From positions 1-36,690 of the forward strand of contig JAIROG010000012.1 in the NCBI GenBank assembly GCA_031257675.1: a stretch of 36,690 nucleotides of DNA. The letters are read 5' to 3'. Origin of the DNA: Treponema sp. (GTDB lineage Bacteria; Spirochaetota; Spirochaetia; Treponematales; Breznakiellaceae). Of the stretch, positions 32,544 through 36,690 are shown piece after piece. Under the pieces are notes generated by a model, which saw only the letters and a program-made list of their open reading frames with translations, was not told the DNA's origin and searched no databases. Made by a program: the position numbers and the translations under genes. The stretch's first letter is position 1. Each line of letters begins with the position of its first letter.

Positions 32544-33762
32544 TTAAGCGCGCTTCCATATATCATCAGCGTGGGTTTTAGCGCGCATTTCATCAAACAG
32601 AGAACGGGCGTCAGACACAACGGCAGTTTTTGCGCCGCCAAATCATGGGGGAAAACTCGAAAGGCTTTTTTCCGGTCAAGTTCAAACGCCGCTTCGACAC
32701 TCTCCTCCTGCGCAAGGACATGGGGCGCCACCAGCGCCCGCGCATCAGCAGGCAACCCTTCGCTTGCCAGCGGCTGAGCATCGTCACGAGAAATGGCCGC
32801 GTTGGTTTCTACTACCGCTTCACGGGGCAGATCGGGCGTCTGTCCGCGATTGAGCATATTCACGTTGGCGACAAGGCTTCGCAGTTTTTTCAGCTTCTCA
32901 TGGTTGCGCATCCGCCATGATACGAGCGTAAGGGCAAAACCCCGGCTTTCCACTTGCACGGGGGTTGCGAGATGCCACGAAGGAGGGCATCTTCCGCAAG
33001 ATGGGGATCAAACCGTAACGGTAGTGGCGGCTCCCGCTCCCCTGAAACCGGATTCGGCGTACGTATCCACAAATTGTTTGTAATTATGGAAAAATATCAA
33101 TACTCTCCCATAAGATATTGTCGATTCATGGAAAATGGTTGATCCCGAGTACGCGGGTTTAATGTCTTCCCGTTTTATGGCGCCCTCCGGCGCAAGCCTC
33201 GCTTTTTCAAGCGCCGTCGCCAGCGCTTTCCGGGTGTTGAAAACTTCATGGCAACAGCCAAGAGCCTTGATGCGCGGAAACTCCCGGTACAACGTTCTGA
33301 CGTAGATGGGCATGGGGTTGGTATAATTGACAACCCACGCATCCTGCGCGTATCGCTTGACGGCGCGGGCGATTTCCCGAAATTGGGGGGATAGTGCGGA
33401 TAATGCCCCCTATTCCAGCGGCGTCTCCCACAGACTGGTAGATGCCGCATCGTTCAGGCGCATGACATTCACAGACATGTCATTAAAATCGCCGGGAAGG
33501 ATGGATACAAACACAAAACCGCTTCTTTCAAAGGTTTTTTGCAAAGATGCGTTGGCGTAAAAGCGCCATCTTCCCTTATTGTGTTTTTCCATGAGGGCGC
33601 GCCAATCAGATCATTGGTCACGGCGGCTTTCGTCTGTATGTCGTACAGTTTGATAACGCCGGAAGCTTTTTTTTCAAAAGTCAAGTCCCGCATAAACGTC
33701 CACGCCCGGTTGCGGGAGCCGCCGCCGATATAACAGATTTTCAGTTGGCTGTCGCTTGATAT
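32540..33762 (-). pseudogene. Decayed GH4-family glycosidase
   Basis: The NAD-binding opening LKICYIGGGSRNRAWTFMRDL is followed in other frames by VSILPGDFNDMSVNV, SVGDAAGIGGIIRTIPPI, PIYVRTLYREFPRIKALGCC with HEVFNTRK, GQTPDLPREAVVETNAAISR and ARALVAPHVLAQEESVEAA. These match family GH4 (NAD and metal-dependent alpha-galactosidase or alpha-glucuronidase type), including the CCHEVF metal-ligand block. At least four frameshifts are present. At the place of the start codon (33762-33760) stands ATA, 6 bases after a good promoter, so the ATG has apparently been lost too. Confidence 0.75.
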
Positions 33763-33768
33763 AGTTCT

Positions 33769-33797
33769 ATGATAGCATGGCTTTCTATTATTTTCAA
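33769..33797 (-). promoter_or_regulatory. Promoter of the dead GH4 gene (leaderless geometry)
   Basis: TTGAAA (33797-33792), a 17-base spacer and TATCAT (33774-33769) are followed by 6 bases and the in-frame ATA where the ATG is expected. Confidence 0.6.
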
Positions 33798-33840
33798 TCA
33801 AATTTATTTCAAAACTCAGCCGGTTTTGGAACATCCGCAA

Positions 33841-34329
33841 TTAAAATATACAATTTCTCTGACAGAGACTACAGTCTCTTGATGATTTAGACGGCAACCG
33901 GAAAATCATGTGTTGAAACAAGCGGCAGGAGCGTAATCGGTTTCAGGGTTTTTAGAGCGAATTTTTGAAGGAAAGGACTTGCATATTCTTATAAATTATA
34001 TAAAATAAAATTGTTTTAGAATGTATGGAAAGCCCGGAACACAAGACGGGCAAGCGGCAATGGCGAAGAACTGAGCGCGGGCGTTAAAAATCAAGCCTTC
34101 GTTAGATACAGAACCCGGACAATGTCACTTTCGATTTTTTGTCGAATTATTCTTAATATCATAAAAGAAGTCCGCTGGTTAGGCGAAGTGGGAATCAGTG
34201 AAATCAGCGGATAATATTGACATTAAAAAGGGGCGTCTTGGGGATCGCCGCTGGAACGGAGTAATGGCGCGTATATGCATGAGGCGGCGGGGGAGGCTGC
34301 GCGCGGAAAAATCCGCAAAAGAGTGTTTG
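33841..34329 (+). other. Intergenic region with possible promoter and a hairpin
   Basis: No gene is recognised in these 489 bases. A possible promoter reads TTGCAT (33979-33984), 16 bases, TAAAAT (34001-34006) in an AT-rich patch. A short hairpin GCCCG...CGGGC lies at 34032-34051. A long untranslated leader of about 310 bases would then precede the lipoprotein gene at 34330. Confidence 0.4.
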
Positions 34330-35419
34330 ATGAAAAAGCTTGTGTTGCTTATGGGGGCGCTCGTCGTGGCGGGGGCGTTTTTTGTTTCTTGCTCGACCTC
34401 CATGCCAATCACCGTCAGCCACCCGCCTAAGATGGACACAAACGGCGTTGAGCGGGGGGGTGGTGATGCCCTTCGAAGGGTCGGGGGAGGGGCGGCGGCT
34501 CGCATCGGCGCTGACGGGCATGTTTCGGGAGAGAATCAGCGGGACTGGCAAGTTCAAACTGGTGGATCCCTTTGCGTACAAGCCGGGCGAGGGGGTGGCG
34601 GACGCTGTTTTTACGGGCGCGGTCGCCAGCTATGAAGCGTGGGACAGTTCCCGTGTGGAGACGCGCGCTAGAAAGGGCGGCGAGGGCAAGACGGTGCAGT
34701 ACCAAGTGACAGTCTATGAGCGGAGAGTGTCCATTGAGTTCACGTATCGCCTAATACGCGACAGGGACGGAGTCGCCATTGGCGAGCGGACGATATCCTG
34801 CGCGATGACGGACAGCAAAGAGAACAGGTCCGACCTGCGGTCTAGCGATGCTATGGCGAGGAGCGTCGCCGAAGGCGGGCTGGTCGGCTTTGCCCGTGAG
34901 ATAGCGACTTGGATGTCGCAGGAGAAGCTGACGCTGGACAAGGAGGCGTCCAAGGACAAGGCGCTCAAGGTCAGGATGAAAGAAGCCGGCGCCTTGGTGA
35001 AGGCGGGGAATCTGAAAGCGGCGCGGGACGCCTACGCCAGAATTTACGCGGAGACGAACAGCCTGGCGGCGGGGATCATCGCGGCTTTTCCGGCGGGTTC
35101 GCGGGTTTCTTTGCTCAACATATCCACGTCCGCGAAAGACAGGGTTGATGTGGTTATCCGTGAAATAACGGCGACCCTCATGTCCGGCGGCGTAATTGTT
35201 CTGGACCGGGAGAATCTGGACGCCATAAACGCTGAGAAGCGGTATCAGGCTTCAGGGGAGGTGGGGGATGATTCGTATGTGGACGTTGGCCGCATGCTGG
35301 GAGTGGAGTCCATCGTAACGTTTTCCATCGCCGGTTCGGGCGGTCAACGCAAACTTGCTATAAAGGCTGTGAGCGTTGAAACCGGCGAAGTTCTCTATAA
35401 CGCCCTGACGGAAATATAG
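34330..35419 (+). pseudogene. CsgG/LpoB-like lipoprotein, frame broken at a G7 tract (possibly phase-variable)
   Basis: The 5' part encodes a lipoprotein signal (MKKLVLLMGALVVAGAFF, then VSCS with the lipid Cys) and MPITVSHPPKMDTNGVER. After seven G (34454-34460) the reading must shift: deleting one G joins it to VVMPFEGSGEGRRLASALTG and on to the stop at 35419. The joined protein would be 362 residues, close to the 355 of its relative at 14214. The C-terminal part is CsgG/LpoB-like (SRVSLLNIS, VIVLDRENLDAINAEK, DVGRMLGVESIVTF). The rest of the frame is intact, so a recent slip, a phase-variable switch or a base-call error are all possible. Confidence 0.7.
34454..34460. repeat. G7 tract at the lipoprotein frameshift
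   Basis: Seven G separate the two frames; six would restore one continuous ORF. Confidence 0.75.
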
Positions 35420-35529
35420 GGTGACGCAAACTTATCCGGAAAAGATGAGAATGCGCCCATGGCGTCGGTAAAGGCCGTGAGAAAACGGAAATGTATACGA
35501 CAAGGGTCGGTATATTGGGAGTTATATGC

Positions 35530-35604
35530 AATTTGCGCTAAAAAATTTTATGAAATATATTGAAAAAATTAATTGTATGCGCTATATTATATATGGCGCA
35601 AATT
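35530..35604 (+). promoter_or_regulatory. Promoter with nested palindromes for the outer-membrane protein gene
   Basis: TTGAAA (35560-35565), a 17-base spacer and TATATT (35583-35588) form a good sigma-70 promoter. The palindrome TGCGC...GCGCA (35578-35600) covers the -10. A wider inverted repeat, AATTTGCGC (35530-35538) with GCGCAAATT (35596-35604), brackets the whole promoter. This is the layout of a repressor binding two sites. Confidence 0.55.
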
Positions 35605-35633
35605 AAGAATCATATACAATAGGGGGTAGAATT

Positions 35634-36236
35634 TTGAATAAATATTTCTTGATGTTAGGCTTAATAGTTTTATCAAATAATGCATTCGCACAGAATTTTT
35701 CAGTATCAGTTGACCCTATAACATTTATTGGCACTTTATTGGCTTCGAACAATGATATAAGAAACATGTGGTTATGTACGGAATTGAATATGGATGCAAA
35801 TAATAAAGAATTAGGTTTTGGCATTTTTGCCAGAGCCGACAGGTTCGCTTTGAGGACGCAATACCGATCATTTTTTAATAAAGAAAGACAAAGCGGTTTT
35901 TTTTGGGGTTTATATGGGTGTATTGAATGGAGAAAGATGTTTTGGATATACAATGAAAATAATAAAATTAATATAGGATGGAATTTTCCTTTTGTAGGAA
36001 GTGACAATGTGTATCATAGCGTTGGGTTAACCGGAGGATTTGATATTGGATTTAGAATTCGTGGAAAAACAGTAGGGGTAACGCCGTATATAGGGTTGGG
36101 CATCCCTCTGTTTTTTTGTTTTGGCGATTTGCCGCCTCAAAAAGATAGAGAGTTGTTTAATATTCAAAATATAATATTTAGAGCTTTTGATATAGGTTTA
36201 AGGATTGATTTCTTCACCAATAGAAATAAGTTGTGA
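35634..36236 (+). CDS. Predicted outer-membrane beta-barrel protein, unknown
   Basis: The 200-residue product has a cleavable signal peptide (MNKYFLMLGLIVLSNNAFA, cut before QNFS). Alternating hydrophobic/polar strands rich in Gly and aromatics follow (GFGIFARADRFALRTQYRSF, GFFWGLYGCIEW, GLTGGFDIGFRI, VTPYIGLGIPLFF, AFDIGLRIDFF), typical of a small 8-stranded barrel. The last strand ends ...FFTNRNKL rather than exactly in Phe. It uses a TTG start after AGGGGG. The gene is very AT-rich compared with most of the window, suggesting acquisition. No family was recognised. Confidence 0.65.
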   Translation: MNKYFLMLGLIVLSNNAFAQNFSVSVDPITFIGTLLASNNDIRNMWLCTELNMDANNKELGFGIFARADRFALRTQYRSFFNKERQSGFFWGLYGCIEWRKMFWIYNENNKINIGWNFPFVGSDNVYHSVGLTGGFDIGFRIRGKTVGVTPYIGLGIPLFFCFGDLPPQKDRELFNIQNIIFRAFDIGLRIDFFTNRNKL

Positions 36237-36283
36237 AAAAGCGGAAACGGCGCATAATGGACTTTCAGGGTTTGCAAAAATGT

Positions 36284-36339
36284 GGTTGCGAAAAACCCCG
36301 GTCGGCCGGACTACGGCCTTTGCGGGGTTTTTCGCAACC
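36284..36339. terminator. Strong 17-bp inverted repeat, possible bidirectional terminator
   Basis: GGTTGCGAAAAACCCCG (36284-36300) and CGGGGTTTTTCGCAACC (36323-36339) pair perfectly. The 22-base loop holds a nested GGCCG...CGGCC stem (36304-36318). The internal T5/A5 could serve as U-tracts for a terminator in either direction after the barrel gene. It may equally be a mobile-repeat end. Confidence 0.5.
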
Positions 36340-36474
36340 CGATCCGCCTGCTGGCGGCGAAGCATATATACAGCCGAAACGTTATGCGCCATGCTTTAAA
36401 CTCATGTGTATAAAAAGATATATACATATAAAAGGCTTAAAAAAATTTAAGGACATATAATATAATTTTGGATT

Positions 36475-36561
36475 ATGGATATAGAAACATTTGAAGCGGC
36501 GATAAAAAATAAAAACTTGAAAGAATCGGTGTTTTTGGTTCTTTTGCATGAGGCGAAATAG
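36475..36561 (+). pseudogene. 28-codon remnant of a hypothetical gene
   Basis: MDIETFEAAIKNKNLKESVF is followed by LVLLHEAK and a stop at 36559-36561. 'SVFLVLLHEAK' resembles the opening of a family with a following GDWDxAH motif, but the rest is missing, so this is probably a truncated remnant. AT-rich sequence precedes it. Confidence 0.25.
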
Positions 36562-36577
36562 CAAATGACAGCCGGAT

Positions 36578-36690
36578 TCAAGCGGCAAGCGCAACACCCC
36601 GGCATTCGGCAAAAACCTCAGCAGGCGTCTTGCAATCGCGGACTTTAGTCCGAAAACACTTCATCGGCGTTGAATTAATTCTGCTCACAA
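36578..36690 (-). pseudogene. C-terminal end of an IS30-family transposase, partial at the window edge
   Basis: The minus strand reads INSTPMKCF and then KTPAEVFAECRGVALAA before the stop at 36578-36580, the usual IS30 ending (N-x-RP-K-G-x-x-TP-x-EVF). An extra short segment (RTKVRD) between the blocks suggests damage. The rest lies beyond the window. It is not the same copy type as the IS30 remnant at 10.5 kb, whose tail differs. Confidence 0.6.

Overview
This window looks like chromosomal DNA of a Gram-negative bacterium, most likely a spirochaete of the Treponema/Breznakiella type such as a termite-gut treponeme. That assignment is inference. It rests on the mix of lipoproteins, the CsgG-like lipoprotein family, the gene order, and many decayed insertion sequences (IS1, IS4, IS30, IS200). 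Housekeeping genes are GC-rich. The two ends of the window, the first 190 bases and 35.5-36.5 kb, are AT-rich and look like accessory DNA.

Layout. 1-0.6 kb: end of a restriction-associated-looking gene and a small Cys-rich protein. 0.9-2.5 kb: a GH43 beta-xylosidase/arabinofuranosidase. 2.7-9.6 kb, minus strand: seven tightly packed genes, ctp (S41 protease), rsmE, a WecG/TagA/CpsF glycosyltransferase, a PlsC-like acyltransferase carrying a 15-base G tract, and znuA-znuC-znuB zinc uptake. 9.9-10.9 kb: a dead DNA methyltransferase and a dead IS30 transposase. 11.0-14.2 kb: proS and citrate synthase. 14.2-17.4 kb, minus strand: a CsgG-like lipoprotein, ubiX, a zinc-ribbon membrane protein and a signal peptidase I. 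17.7-21.4 kb, minus strand: three genes matching the Campylobacter Cj1418-Cj1417-Cj1416 enzymes (L-glutamine kinase, gamma-glutamyl-CDP-amidate hydrolase, CTP:phosphoglutamine cytidylyltransferase), which make cytidine diphosphoramidate for phosphoramidate decoration of surface glycans. The kinase gene is split at a 15-base G tract. 21.5-22.6 kb: a decayed IS4-type element with 28-bp ends. 22.8-26.2 kb, minus strand: clpS-clpA-aat, an N-degron pathway operon. 26.3-27.2 kb: a broken hypothetical gene and a degenerate IS200 tnpA with end hairpins. 27.6-30.7 kb: alpha/beta hydrolase, YkgJ-type Cys-cluster protein, a small protein, mltG and a broken lipoprotein. 30.8-33.8 kb: decayed IS1 transposase fused to two decayed glycosidase genes (a GH65-like six-hairpin type and GH4). 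34.3-35.4 kb: a second CsgG-like lipoprotein, broken at a 7-G tract. 35.6-36.2 kb: an outer-membrane barrel-like protein with a palindromic promoter region. The right edge holds the end of an IS30 transposase.

Two themes stand out. (1) Homopolymeric G tracts sit in or at three envelope-related genes: the acyltransferase, the glutamine kinase and a lipoprotein. With the phosphoramidate cassette this suggests a phase-variable surface, as in Campylobacter capsules. (2) Several genes (proS, ctp, ubiX, the alpha/beta hydrolase, and the dead GH4 gene with its ATG now ATA) have a sigma-70 -10 box only 6-7 bases before the start codon. Transcription should then begin at the start codon itself, giving leaderless mRNAs. 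No tRNA, rRNA or CRISPR array was recognised.
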